64,000 nucleotides of DNA from Kiloniellaceae bacterium (GTDB lineage: Bacteria; Pseudomonadota; Alphaproteobacteria; Kiloniellales; Kiloniellaceae). Positions within the stretch are counted from its first letter, which is position 1. Each line of letters starts with the position of its first letter. The stretch spans positions 137,763-201,762 of the forward strand of contig WHTV01000001.1 in assembly GCA_009377535.1 (NCBI GenBank). Direction: 5' to 3'. Positions 19,748-28,228 of the stretch are shown piece after piece. Under the pieces are notes generated by a model. The model ran no database searches. It was not told the origin of the DNA and saw only the letters and a program-made list of their open reading frames with translations. The translations under genes were made by a program, and so were the position numbers.

Positions 19748-21474
19748 GCGACCTCGGCGGTTCGGGCGCGGGTGCGCCGTCTGCGGCGTCCTTCTGGCAG
19801 CTGTTCAAGCCGAAGGTCTTCACCGTCCTTGGCGAGGGCTATGGCCTTGCCCACCTGCGCAGCGATGCGCTCGCCGGCCTCACGGTGGCGGTGGTCGCGC
19901 TGCCGCTGGCCATGGCGCTGGCCATCGCCTCCGGCACTACGCCGGACAAGGGGCTGGTGACCGCCGTGATCGCCGGCTTCTTGATTTCGGCCTTCGGGGG
20001 CAGCCGCTTCCAGATCGGCGGGCCGACCGGCGCCTTCGTCGTGGTGGTGTTCAACGTCATCGCCCAGCACGGCTACGACGGCCTGCTGCTGGCCACCCTG
20101 ATGGCCGGCGCCATGCTGGTGGCGGCGGGCTTCATGCGCTTCGGCACCTGGATCAAGTACATCCCCGAGCCGGTGGTAACCGGCTTCACCGCCGGCATCG
20201 CCGTGATCATCTTCACCAGCCAGCTGAAGGACCTCTTCGGCCTGGCTCCGGACAGCCTGCCGGCCGAGTTCCTGCCCAAGGTGGAGGCCCTGTGGTCGGC
20301 GCGCGAGACCCTCGATGCGGCCACCTTCGCCATCGCCGCGGCGGCGCTGGCGGCGATCCTGCTGCTGCGCCGCTACCTCCCACGGGCGCCGGGCTTCCTG
20401 GTCGCCGTGGTCGGCGCCTCGCTGGCGGTCTGGCTGCTCGGTCTGCCGGTGGAGACCATCGGCTCGCGCTTCGGGGCGATCCCCTCCAGCCTGCCGCTGC
20501 CCAGCCTGCCGTCCTTCAGCCTCCACCAAGCCGTCGAGGTGCTGCCGGCGGCCTTCACCATCGCCTTCCTGGCCGGCATCGAGAGCCTGCTCTCGGCCAT
20601 GGTGGCCGACGGCATGACCGGCGCGCGCCATCGCTCCAACTGCGAGCTGGTGGCTCAGGGCCTCGCCAATACCGCCTCGGCCTGCTTCGGCGGCCTGCCG
20701 GCCACCGGCGCCATCGCGCGCACCGCCACCAACATCCGCTCCGGCGCGCGCTCGCCGATCGCTGGCATGCTGCATGCGGCCTTCCTGCTGGGCTTCATGC
20801 TGCTGGCCGCGCCGCTGGCCTCCTACGTGCCGCTCGCCAGCCTTGCCGCGGTGCTGGTCATCGTCGCCTGGAACATGAGCGAGATCGACAAGTTCCGCAG
20901 CCTGCTGAGCGCGCCGCCGGGCGACGCCGTGGTGCTGCTGGTCACCTTCTTCCTCACCGTCATGGTCGACCTGACCGTGGCCATCCAGGTCGGAGTCGTC
21001 ATGGCGGCGATCCTCTTCATGCACCGCATGGCCCAGGTGGTGCAGGTGGAAAAGGGCGTCGGCTTCCTGCAGGGCGACGTCGACGACGCGCAGATCCCGG
21101 CGCTTGATTACGCCTTCCAGACGCTGCCGCCGGGCGTCGAGATGTTCAGCCTGCGCGGACCGCTGTTCTTCGGCGCCGCGCGCAGCCTACGCGACGCGCT
21201 GGAGGCCATGCCGACGCCGCCGCGGGTGTTCATCCTGCGCATGCGCAACGTGCCGATGATCGATTCCTCCGGCGTCGCCGCGCTCTCCGACTTCATGCGC
21301 CGCTGCCGCGCCCGCGGGGTGGCCGTGATCGTCTCCGGTATCCGCCCGCAGCCCAGTGAAGTGCTCGCCCGCATGGGCTTCGACGGCCGCCACGACAACC
21401 TGCGCCTGGCCGAGAACTTCGCCGCCGCGCGGGCGATGGCGGCGGCCATGATCCAGGCCGGTCAGGCGGAATAG
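19744..21474 (+). CDS. SulP-family anion transporter with STAS domain
   Basis: A 576-residue inner-membrane transporter of the SLC26/SulP family. About 12 hydrophobic segments precede a C-terminal cytoplasmic STAS domain (about residues 455-565, with FFGAARSLRDALEAM and RNVPMIDSSGVAALSDF). Family signatures include the N-terminal DALAGLTVAVVALPLAMALAIASG and QIGGPTGAFVVVVFNV, and the AGIESLLSAMVADGMTG segment. Substrate may be sulfate, bicarbonate or a dicarboxylate; no sulfur or carbon-fixation gene is near. Coupled to the XRE regulator by a 4-base overlap. Confidence 0.92.
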   Translation: MSDLGGSGAGAPSAASFWQLFKPKVFTVLGEGYGLAHLRSDALAGLTVAVVALPLAMALAIASGTTPDKGLVTAVIAGFLISAFGGSRFQIGGPTGAFVVVVFNVIAQHGYDGLLLATLMAGAMLVAAGFMRFGTWIKYIPEPVVTGFTAGIAVIIFTSQLKDLFGLAPDSLPAEFLPKVEALWSARETLDAATFAIAAAALAAILLLRRYLPRAPGFLVAVVGASLAVWLLGLPVETIGSRFGAIPSSLPLPSLPSFSLHQAVEVLPAAFTIAFLAGIESLLSAMVADGMTGARHRSNCELVAQGLANTASACFGGLPATGAIARTATNIRSGARSPIAGMLHAAFLLGFMLLAAPLASYVPLASLAAVLVIVAWNMSEIDKFRSLLSAPPGDAVVLLVTFFLTVMVDLTVAIQVGVVMAAILFMHRMAQVVQVEKGVGFLQGDVDDAQIPALDYAFQTLPPGVEMFSLRGPLFFGAARSLRDALEAMPTPPRVFILRMRNVPMIDSSGVAALSDFMRRCRARGVAVIVSGIRPQPSEVLARMGFDGRHDNLRLAENFAAARAMAAAMIQAGQAE

Positions 21475-21478
21475 ACCG

Positions 21479-22729
21479 TCAGTCCTGCGGGACGACTTCT
21501 CGCGCCTCGGGATTGAGACGGCTGGCCACGGCGGTGGCGGCGTGGCCGACCGGCAGCGCCGTGCCGGTCTCCTCCGCCCGCTTCTCGCCGGAGACGAGGC
21601 GGTAGACCGCCAGCAGGGCGGTGGCGCCTTGCAGCAGTGCCAGGCAGGCGAAGAGGGCCGGCGCCCCCAGGTAGGTGATGGCGAGGCCGCCGGCCGGCGG
21701 GCCCAGAACGATGCCGACGTTCATCACCAGCACCAGCCCGCCGCTGGCCGCCACCATCTGCGCCGGCGCCAGGCGGTCGTTGGTGTGGGCGACGCCCAGG
21801 GAATAGAGCGGCAGGGTGAAAGCGCCGACCAGGGCGACGGCGGCGTAGAGCCAGGGGCCGTCGGCCAGGCGGGTGGCGGTCATCCAGACGGCGAGGCAGG
21901 CGATCAGCGCGACGCCGGCCGCCCCGGCGATCACCAGACGGCGATCGATGCGGTCGGAGAGGGCGCCGAGCGGGAACTGCCCGAGCACGCCGCCTAAGGT
22001 GCCTGCTGCGACCAGGAGCCCGACCTGGCTGGCGGGCAGGCCGATGGCGACGCCGAAGAGGCCGAGGCCGACGTAGAAGGCACCTTGCGAGAGGCCGTTG
22101 AGGAAGCTGACCGACAGGCCGAGGGGCGAGAGGCCGAAGAGTTCGCGCACCGAGAGCCTGGCCGGCGCCTCGAAGGCCTGGCCCCGATCGGCCGAGAGCA
22201 GCATGGGCACCAGCGACAGCGAGATCAGCACCGAGACGATGACGAAGAGGAGGTTGCCGTCGCGGTCCGGAATGCCGAGCAGCAGCTGGCCGAGCGCGAC
22301 GCCGCCGGTCTGGGTGATGAAGTAGATGGAGAGCAGGCCGGCGCGGGTGCGGTTGTCGGCGCGGCCGTTCAGCCAGCTCTCCGCCACCACGTAGAGGCCC
22401 GGAAAGCAGAAGCCGGCCAGCGCCCGCATGGCGGCCCAGCTCCAGGGGTCGGCGGTCACCATGTGGATCAGCGCGGCGGTGGAGCACAGCGAGGCCAGCG
22501 CGCCGAAGCTGCGGATATGGCCGACCCGGGCGACGATCTTCGGCGCGACGAGGCAGCCGAAGAGGGCCGCCAGCGGATAGGCCGCCTGCATGAAGGCGAT
22601 CTCGGTCTGCGTGAAGCCGAGGTCCGTCGCGCGCAGCGTGAGGAGCGTCACCAGCAGGCCGTTGCTGATCATCAGCAGCAGCATGCCGAGGAACAGCGGC
22701 CAGGACTCCATGATGCCGCGGCGAAGCAC
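21479..22729 (-). CDS. MFS transporter
   Basis: A 416-residue major facilitator superfamily permease with about 12 transmembrane segments in two halves. The A-motif-like loop between TM2 and TM3 reads GCLVAPKIVARVGHIRSFG and the second half has its counterpart GQFPLGALSDRIDRRLVI. GTG at 22727-22729 follows GGAG with an 8-base gap; an ATG six codons later (22711) is the alternative. Convergent with the SulP gene (4 bases apart). Substrate unknown. Confidence 0.88.
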   Translation of the reverse strand: MLRRGIMESWPLFLGMLLLMISNGLLVTLLTLRATDLGFTQTEIAFMQAAYPLAALFGCLVAPKIVARVGHIRSFGALASLCSTAALIHMVTADPWSWAAMRALAGFCFPGLYVVAESWLNGRADNRTRAGLLSIYFITQTGGVALGQLLLGIPDRDGNLLFVIVSVLISLSLVPMLLSADRGQAFEAPARLSVRELFGLSPLGLSVSFLNGLSQGAFYVGLGLFGVAIGLPASQVGLLVAAGTLGGVLGQFPLGALSDRIDRRLVIAGAAGVALIACLAVWMTATRLADGPWLYAAVALVGAFTLPLYSLGVAHTNDRLAPAQMVAASGGLVLVMNVGIVLGPPAGGLAITYLGAPALFACLALLQGATALLAVYRLVSGEKRAEETGTALPVGHAATAVASRLNPEAREVVPQD

Positions 22730-22835
22730 TTGGGGGACTCCTCGATGAACGGAAAGGCCGCGACCTCCGCGGCCCCCTGCTCACCTATCCCAACTGCGCG
22801 GCGCTGCCAAGCTCAGTGAAGCGGCGCGGCTGCCT

Positions 22836-23276
22836 TTACCAGCTGCCGGTGTTCTGCATCGAGGCCCAGGGCTCCTGGGGCGGCAGGGACTCGCCCTTTT
22901 GCAGCAGCTCGATGGAAATGTTGTCGGGCGAGCGCACGAAGGCCATGTGGCCGTCGCGCGGCGGGCGGTTGATGGTGACGCCGCCGTCCATCAGCTGCTG
23001 GCAGGTGGCGTAGATGTCGTCGACCCGGTAGGCGAGGTGGCCGAAGTTGCGCCCCCCGTCGTAATCTTCCGGGTCCCAGTTGTAGGTCAGCTCCACCAGC
23101 GGCGCCTGGCTCTCCTTGGCCTGCGCCACGTCTTCCGGCGCCGCCAGGAACACCAGGGTGAAGCGGCCCTTGTCGTTTTCCATGCGCCTGACCTCCTTGA
23201 GGCCCAGCTTGTTGCAGTAGAAGTCGAGCGAGGCGTCGAGGTCCTTCACCCGGACCATGGTGTGCAGGTATTGCAT
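22836..23276 (-). CDS. gloA: lactoylglutathione lyase (glyoxalase I)
   Basis: Converts the methylglyoxal-glutathione hemithioacetal to S-lactoylglutathione. The 146 residues fit Glo[30 protein letters not shown] with the first metal His (H5), [28 protein letters not shown] carrying the Glu and His ligands, and the last Glu in [11 protein letters not shown]. The YDGG-xx-FGH pattern is typical of the Ni-dependent short type. Divergent from the palindromic repeat at 23369. Confidence 0.95.
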   Translation of the reverse strand: MQYLHTMVRVKDLDASLDFYCNKLGLKEVRRMENDKGRFTLVFLAAPEDVAQAKESQAPLVELTYNWDPEDYDGGRNFGHLAYRVDDIYATCQQLMDGGVTINRPPRDGHMAFVRSPDNISIELLQKGESLPPQEPWASMQNTGSW

Positions 23277-23368
23277 CGATAACTCTTCCTGATTTTGTGG
23301 TTATAGTGGCAGGATCTGCCGGTAACTTAGTGCCAAGCCGGGCGCGATTCCAGAGGCGCACGAGAGCT

Positions 23369-23541
23369 CCCTCACCCAGCTTCGCCTAAGCTCGATCTCA
23401 CGATCTCGCTAAGGCTACGCAGCCCTCTCCCCGAAGGGGCGAGGGATACAAGATTTTCCCTCTCCCCCAAAGCATTTGGGGGAGAGGGTTGCGCAGGCTT
23501 GGCAAGCGCGAAGCGCGCGCCTAGCCGAAGCTGGGTGAGGG
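23369..23541. repeat. composite intergenic palindromic repeat
   Basis: Outer arms CCCTCACCCAGCTTCGCCTA (23369-23388) and its complement (23522-23541) match at 19 of 20 positions. Inside are two hairpins: CCCTC-x-CCCC-gaa-GGGG-x-GAGGG (23423-23445) and a perfect 14-bp stem with a GCA loop (23458-23488). The outline resembles REP/BIME-type or RUP-like non-coding palindromes found in many copies in proteobacterial genomes. It fills the gap between gloA and the 637-residue protein gene and may also terminate both. Confidence 0.7.
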
Positions 23542-23564
23542 GGCCTGCGCTCTGCGCCGCTGCC

Positions 23565-25478
23565 TCAGAACCCGAACATGTGGTCGAAGGAGAAGGCTTT
23601 CTCTCCGTGGGTGAGGCCGTGGTAGCCGAAGAGGCGGCAGGTGGTGTCGCGGATGATGACGTAGCCTTCCGGCCCGGCCGCCTTCATGTCGGCGGCGGAG
23701 AAGTAGTCCGTCGGCGTCCACAGCAGGGAGCCGCCGCAGGCGATGCGAACCTCGTGCTCGGCCAGCGCCTCGCCGTTGCTGTCGTGCAGGATGAGCGTCG
23801 TCTGGCTCTCGGCGTGCCAGGGCGTCGAGGCCGGGTAGATGAGGTGGCAGAGCGCCGCGTAGGGCGCCGGGCCGAAGGAGAGGAACAGGCGCGTGGAAAG
23901 CCCCGGCGCGCGCCCGGCGTAGGACTGCGGCTCGCCCTTGTAGGTCAGCACGGCATTGAAGATGTGGGCGCCGAAAGAGGTCTCGGCGATGTGGCCGGAG
24001 GCCTTGTCCTCGTAGCGGAACAGGCCGTGCAGCCAGCCGTCGGCCTCGCCGCCCTCGGCGAAGTCGTAGACCAGCTCCATGTGGCCCCAATCGGCCTCGC
24101 CGCCGTTCAGCAGTTCGGCGACGTCGACGAGCGTCGCGTGGTTGCGCGGCAGCTTGCCGAGCGCGCGGCCGCCGATCTCGCGGCCGTCGGGGTCGTAGGC
24201 GTAGAGCGCTAACGGCAGGTTGGCCTGGCAGGTCGACATCGGCGTCGGCAGCGCGAGGGAGCGGAAGCGCCCGCGCGGCAGAATCGGCGCCGGCAGGATG
24301 AAGCCCTTGCCGAGCAAGTTGGCGAGCTCCGGGATGCGCGGGTCGGGCTTCAGGTCGACCCGCTCTACGTTGGCGTGGGCGATGCGGCGGCGCGGCGGCG
24401 TGTCGACGCCGTTTGTGATGACTTCGTAGCGCGGCCGCACGAAGTGCTTGCCGGCCTGCACCTCGATCTGCTGCGGCCAGCGCGCTTTGGGCAGCAGCTC
24501 GGCGGTGTCGATGGCGAGCGTGCCGAAGGGCGGGATCTCGCGTTCGAGCCAGGCGATGGCGTCCTCGCCCATGAGGTTGAGGCCGACGCTGCCGGCAGGC
24601 ATCGGCGCCGGGTGGCTGTTCTGCACCCAGAGCAGCACCTGCTCGTTGTTGCGCGGCGCCGGCAGGCCGGCGTAGAGGTCGGCCGGCCAGGAGTTGGCGT
24701 CGTGGGTGCAGGACAGCGCCTCGTCGCCATCGCTGTCGCCGTAGATGTCGAGCGCGTACTTCACGATGTCATGCCCGGCGACGCCGCAGACGTGCAGGAA
24801 GAGGCTGCCGGTGAAGTCGTCGAGGCCGAAGCGTTGGCGCACCTGCTGGGAATCGATCACCACGCTGGCGCCCGCGCCGGGCAGCGGGTCCGACCACTCG
24901 GCGAGCGGCCGGCCGCCCTGGTCCATGAGGCAGCACCAGGCGGCGGGCGCCGTGGCGCCATAGGTCGACCAGTAGTTGGCGGTGGCGAGGCGCGTGTGGA
25001 GGCCCGCGCCGTCGCGGAAGAGCACCAGGTTGGTGGCGAAGTTCAGGCTGTCGAGATAGTTGCGCCGATTGGTCAGCATCGCCTCGGGCAGGCGCAGGGC
25101 ATCGAGGCTCACCACCTCGGCGCCCGATGGCAGCAGGTGGCCGATGTGGGCGATCAGGCGTTCCGCATCGAAGGCGGTGACGAAGACCTTCTTCGCCTTG
25201 CAGCCCGGCAGGTCGGTCACCGGTTGGGCCTGGTGCCTCAGGATCTCGCCGATGTCCTCGAGGTCCTGCACGTAGACCGCGGCGATGTCGAGACCGCCGA
25301 TGTCGTAGATCTCGGCGAAGGCGCGGGCGTAGCCGAGCGGATCGTAGATCGCCACGGAGCCGCCGGCGAGCTCGCCCAGCAGCTTTGCCGCCTGGCGCGC
25401 GGCCAGCGGATGGCCGATGGCCTTGAAGAAGGCGTTGCCGCCCTTGGCATTGCTGAAGGTCTCGATGTTCAGGGCCAT
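23565..25478 (-). CDS. uncharacterised 637-residue protein
   Basis: I do not recognise this family. It is cytoplasmic by composition: no signal peptide, no membrane segment. The first about 150 residues alternate hydrophobic strands and helices in a Rossmann-like way (SVAIYDPLGYARAFAEIYDI, IAAVYVQDLEDIGEIL, KKVFVTAFDAERLIAHIGHLLPSG). The rest is rich in short strands with aromatic and His/Cys residues (LFLHVCGVAGHDIVKYALDIYG, YWSTYGATAPAAWCCL), suggesting beta-sandwich repeats. It is last in a minus-strand set after an ELM1-like glycosyltransferase and a 2OG-Fe(II) oxygenase, with 34 bases to the latter. Good codon bias and the operon position make it a real gene. Confidence 0.8.
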   Translation of the reverse strand: MALNIETFSNAKGGNAFFKAIGHPLAARQAAKLLGELAGGSVAIYDPLGYARAFAEIYDIGGLDIAAVYVQDLEDIGEILRHQAQPVTDLPGCKAKKVFVTAFDAERLIAHIGHLLPSGAEVVSLDALRLPEAMLTNRRNYLDSLNFATNLVLFRDGAGLHTRLATANYWSTYGATAPAAWCCLMDQGGRPLAEWSDPLPGAGASVVIDSQQVRQRFGLDDFTGSLFLHVCGVAGHDIVKYALDIYGDSDGDEALSCTHDANSWPADLYAGLPAPRNNEQVLLWVQNSHPAPMPAGSVGLNLMGEDAIAWLEREIPPFGTLAIDTAELLPKARWPQQIEVQAGKHFVRPRYEVITNGVDTPPRRRIAHANVERVDLKPDPRIPELANLLGKGFILPAPILPRGRFRSLALPTPMSTCQANLPLALYAYDPDGREIGGRALGKLPRNHATLVDVAELLNGGEADWGHMELVYDFAEGGEADGWLHGLFRYEDKASGHIAETSFGAHIFNAVLTYKGEPQSYAGRAPGLSTRLFLSFGPAPYAALCHLIYPASTPWHAESQTTLILHDSNGEALAEHEVRIACGGSLLWTPTDYFSAADMKAAGPEGYVIIRDTTCRLFGYHGLTHGEKAFSFDHMFGF

Positions 25479-25512
25479 AAGCTTCTCGAAAACACTCTCT
25501 GGTAGGGCCGCA

Positions 25513-26244
25513 TCACTTGCCGAAGCGCAGCAGCTTCTTGGTCCAGGCGGAAAGGGCGTGGCGCCTGAGTTCCCTGTTGAGGACCCCTTGGTCGGTCAGC
25601 CAGTTCAGCTGGATCGAGCGGCGGGGGCCGACGAAGGCCTTGTGGCCGTGCCAGGCCTGCGGCGAGCAGCGGAAGGCGACCAGCGTGCCGGCCTCGGGCG
25701 GCACCTCGGCGGCATAGTCCTCCAGGTCGTCGGGTCCGTTCAGCATGCGCAGGCGCCCGCCGTCGGACTCCCAGGCGCTGTTCACGTAGATCAGGGCGGT
25801 GACCAGCTTGGTCTTCGAATCCGTGTGGATGGCGCCGTCCTTGGCGCGCGACTGGCCGCGCAGCGTGACCATGGTGGGCCGCCCGGAAAGATCGATCTCG
25901 AACTTCCGCTCGAAGGCCGAGGTCACCGCTGGGCCCTGCAACTCGTCCAGCAGCGCCGTGAAGGCCGGACCGCATTTCAGGCTGCTGGAGGGGAAGCTGC
26001 CGCCGCTCTCGATCGCTGGAAAGTCGCGCTCGACCGCCGCCAGCGCCTCGCGCTTCAGGAAGCCCGGCACGATGAGGAAGTCGAAGGGCGCCCGCTGCAA
26101 GGCCGTGGCCGCGAAGCGTTCGAGGTCGAGGCGCGGGGAGCGCGGCGTGGTTTCGGTGGCGAGGCTCGACAAGCGGCAGATCCCTAGAGTCGTCGCTGGG
26201 CTGTCGTCACGGCGCGGTCGTCGTTCGGCGATGCCCTCAAGCAA
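25513..26244 (-). CDS. 2-oxoglutarate/Fe(II)-dependent oxygenase
   Basis: A 243-residue double-stranded beta-helix oxygenase. The iron facial triad is seen as H140-x-D142 in AIHTDSKTK and His in AWHGHKAF (H199 or H201), followed by Arg in VGPRRSIQLNW, which would bind 2-oxoglutarate. Residues 43-110 form the usual N-terminal helical part (FDFLIVPGFLKREALAAVERDFPAI). GGRLRMLNGPDDLEDY and PEAGTLVAFRCS are typical of the prolyl-hydroxylase-like group. The first 35 residues look unstructured, so the true start could be later. Substrate unknown; the neighbours suggest a protein or glycan. Confidence 0.88.
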   Translation of the reverse strand: MLEGIAERRPRRDDSPATTLGICRLSSLATETTPRSPRLDLERFAATALQRAPFDFLIVPGFLKREALAAVERDFPAIESGGSFPSSSLKCGPAFTALLDELQGPAVTSAFERKFEIDLSGRPTMVTLRGQSRAKDGAIHTDSKTKLVTALIYVNSAWESDGGRLRMLNGPDDLEDYAAEVPPEAGTLVAFRCSPQAWHGHKAFVGPRRSIQLNWLTDQGVLNRELRRHALSAWTKKLLRFGK

Positions 26245-26285
26245 AGCATTTAAGACCCCTGCGGCGAAAGATCAAACGACCGCGA

Positions 26286-27323
26286 TCAGTGCTGACGCGC
26301 CGCGAGGCGCCGACGGATCTCCGCGGCGGCCCGACGGGTCTCCGCCAGCGGCGTATAGGTCCAGTCCTCCAGCGCGCCGGTGAAGGGCCGCGCGATGCCG
26401 GCCGCGGCGAGGGTCTCGTGGAAGCGGGCGAACTTGGCCGAGCGGCCGCGCAGGTGGACGACGTGCACCGGTTTGCCGGTGCTGGCGGCCTCGGAAACCA
26501 TATTCACCGAGTCGCCGGTCACCACGACGTGGTCGGCCAGCGCCAGCATGCCGAAGTAGGGATTCTCGCCCTGTCCGTCCCAGATCTCCGCCGGCAGGCC
26601 GGCAAGGCCGCGGTGCAGCACCTCCTCGTTGCGCGCGCCGGTACGCCGCGAGGTGGTGACCATGAGACCCCAGCCCGCGCGTGCAAGCGCCGCCAGCCGG
26701 CCGGTCAGCTGCGTCATGGTGGCGACGTCGAGGCGAAAGACCTTGTTGTCGCCGCCGATGAGCACGGCCAGACGCCTTTCCGGCAGGTGGGCGTAGCGCG
26801 GCGCGAAGTGCGCCGCCGCCTCGGCCAGGCGCTCGGGCGTCACGCGGCCGAGGGCGCCGCGGGTGGTCAGCACGTTCGCGGCGCGCAGGCGGTCGTGCTC
26901 CGGCGTGACGATGAGGTCGATGGCGGCGGGATCGATGGCCGGGTTCTGGATCTGCACCGTGAAGGTGCGCCCGCCGCTCAGGTGCCGGATGTCGCGGGTC
27001 AACGGCACGGTCTGGCGGCCGCTGGCAATCCACAGGTCGGGCCAGGGCGGTGCCAGGCGGTCGCCCTTGGGTCCCAGGGTGCTGAGCGGATCCTTGATGA
27101 GCCCCGCCGGCAGCCAGCGCCAGGGCTTGCCGACCGATACCCGCTTCACCTCGGCTTCGAGCCCGAGCGCCTCGGCGAGGCCGCGGCATTGGATCTCCAT
27201 GCCCGCCTTGCCGTCGGTCACCACCCAGCAGGTCAGCTCGACCGGCGCTGCGGGAGCGGCGTCCGGCGCCGGGGCGGCGCGGCCTTCGGAGTCTGTCTGG
27301 GGCGTGAATTCAGGCCGGTTCAT
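26286..27323 (-). CDS. mitochondrial fission ELM1-like protein (putative GT-B glycosyltransferase)
   Basis: A 345-residue member of the ELM1/DUF1022 family, predicted GT-B glycosyltransferases of Alphaproteobacteria. Landmarks: VVTDGKAGMEIQCRGLAEALGL, WPDLWIASGRQTVPLTRDIR, the linker VLIGGDNKVFRLD and the nucleotide-sugar side VVTGDSVNMVSEAASTGKPVHVVHL. ATG 27321-27323 follows from the family start after a proline/alanine-rich leader of about 28 residues. It is first in the set with the oxygenase and the 637-residue protein and divergent from the Lrp-type gene. Its bacterial role is not established. Confidence 0.88.
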   Translation of the reverse strand: MNRPEFTPQTDSEGRAAPAPDAAPAAPVELTCWVVTDGKAGMEIQCRGLAEALGLEAEVKRVSVGKPWRWLPAGLIKDPLSTLGPKGDRLAPPWPDLWIASGRQTVPLTRDIRHLSGGRTFTVQIQNPAIDPAAIDLIVTPEHDRLRAANVLTTRGALGRVTPERLAEAAAHFAPRYAHLPERRLAVLIGGDNKVFRLDVATMTQLTGRLAALARAGWGLMVTTSRRTGARNEEVLHRGLAGLPAEIWDGQGENPYFGMLALADHVVVTGDSVNMVSEAASTGKPVHVVHLRGRSAKFARFHETLAAAGIARPFTGALEDWTYTPLAETRRAAAEIRRRLAARQH

Positions 27324-27439
27324 GGCGGGCCGGACTATGGCCGCGCGCCCTTGCCGGTGCAAGGGTGAAGCGGCGGCGCCCGGTCGCCGCTTTGCGCCGG
27401 TTTTGCACAGGCGAGGGGGCTTGCCAGTAAGGGGTTGCC

Positions 27440-27456
27440 GGGTAATATTGTTACCC
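27440..27456. promoter_or_regulatory. palindrome between ELM1-like and Lrp-type genes
   Basis: GGGTAA-TATTG-TTACCC, perfect 6-bp arms about an AT-rich centre, 50 bases before the Lrp-type start codon. AT-centred palindromes are the usual Lrp/AsnC target shape, so this is a likely autoregulatory site. Confidence 0.5.
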
Positions 27457-27506
27457 AGTGGCCGCAGCGGCGGGCGCGAACCTGTCTTCTCGTACCGAGG
27501 GTGCCT

Positions 27507-28007
27507 ATGCGCCGGGTCAAGTTGGACCGAATCGATCTGCAGATTCTGCAGGATCTCCAGGAAGACGGGCGGATTACCAACGTGGAGCTGGCGCGCCGTG
27601 CCGGCATCTCCGCCCCGCCCTGCCTCAGGCGCGTCCGCGCGCTGGAGGAAGCCGGCTACATCAAGGGCTATCACGCCGACCTGGATGCTGAAGAGCTCGG
27701 CTTCGAGGTGACCTTTTTCGCCCTTATCGGCCTCGACAGCCAGTCGGAGAACGTGCTCGACAAGTTCGAGTCCCTGGTCGGCGGCTGGCCGGAGGTGCGC
27801 GAGTGCCACATGGCGCGCGGGCCGGACGACTTCGTGCTGCGCCTGGTGGCACGCAACACCGCGCACGAGAACGAACTGACCCGGCGGCTGACCTCGGCCG
27901 CCCACGTGGTCACGGTGAAGACCATCCAGGTCATCCGCACCGCCAAGTCCACCCCGGGCGTGCCCATCGACATCGCCCAGGGCGTCGAACCGGCCAGCCA
28001 CGACTAA
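27507..28007 (+). CDS. Lrp/AsnC-family transcriptional regulator
   Basis: A 166-residue feast/famine regulator. N-terminal HTH: KLDRIDLQILQDLQEDGRITNVELARRAGISAPPCLRRVRALEEAGYI (residues 5-52). C-terminal ligand-sensing RAM domain (about 70-150) with VRECHMARGPDDFVLRLVARN. ATG 27507 begins MRRVKLDRID; the open frame begins earlier at 27435 without support. Placed just before the branched-chain amino acid transporter genes, so control of that transporter by leucine or a related amino acid is a fair inference. Confidence 0.92.
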   Translation: MRRVKLDRIDLQILQDLQEDGRITNVELARRAGISAPPCLRRVRALEEAGYIKGYHADLDAEELGFEVTFFALIGLDSQSENVLDKFESLVGGWPEVRECHMARGPDDFVLRLVARNTAHENELTRRLTSAAHVVTVKTIQVIRTAKSTPGVPIDIAQGVEPASHD

Positions 28008-28228
28008 AATTCGTTCGCGCGGCGCAGGGTCTCTCACGCGAGAGGCTTCACGCGCGCAAGGCGAATGCTATGCTCGTGTTCGAACGAACAACGGGGCGCC
28101 GTCGGCCTGGTCGGCGGCGCGCGCTCCGGCGGAAGAAGCTTGCAACAACGCCGGTGCTGGACGCCGTGCCGCCGCTGGCCTACAAGGCGGCCCCAGCGCC
28201 GAAAATATTCTGCGGAAAGGAAATTTCC

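Noticed and set aside
22730..23570. CRISPR-like repeats near 23400-23540
   Set aside because: The repeats are inverted and nested, not regularly spaced direct repeats, and no cas gene is present.
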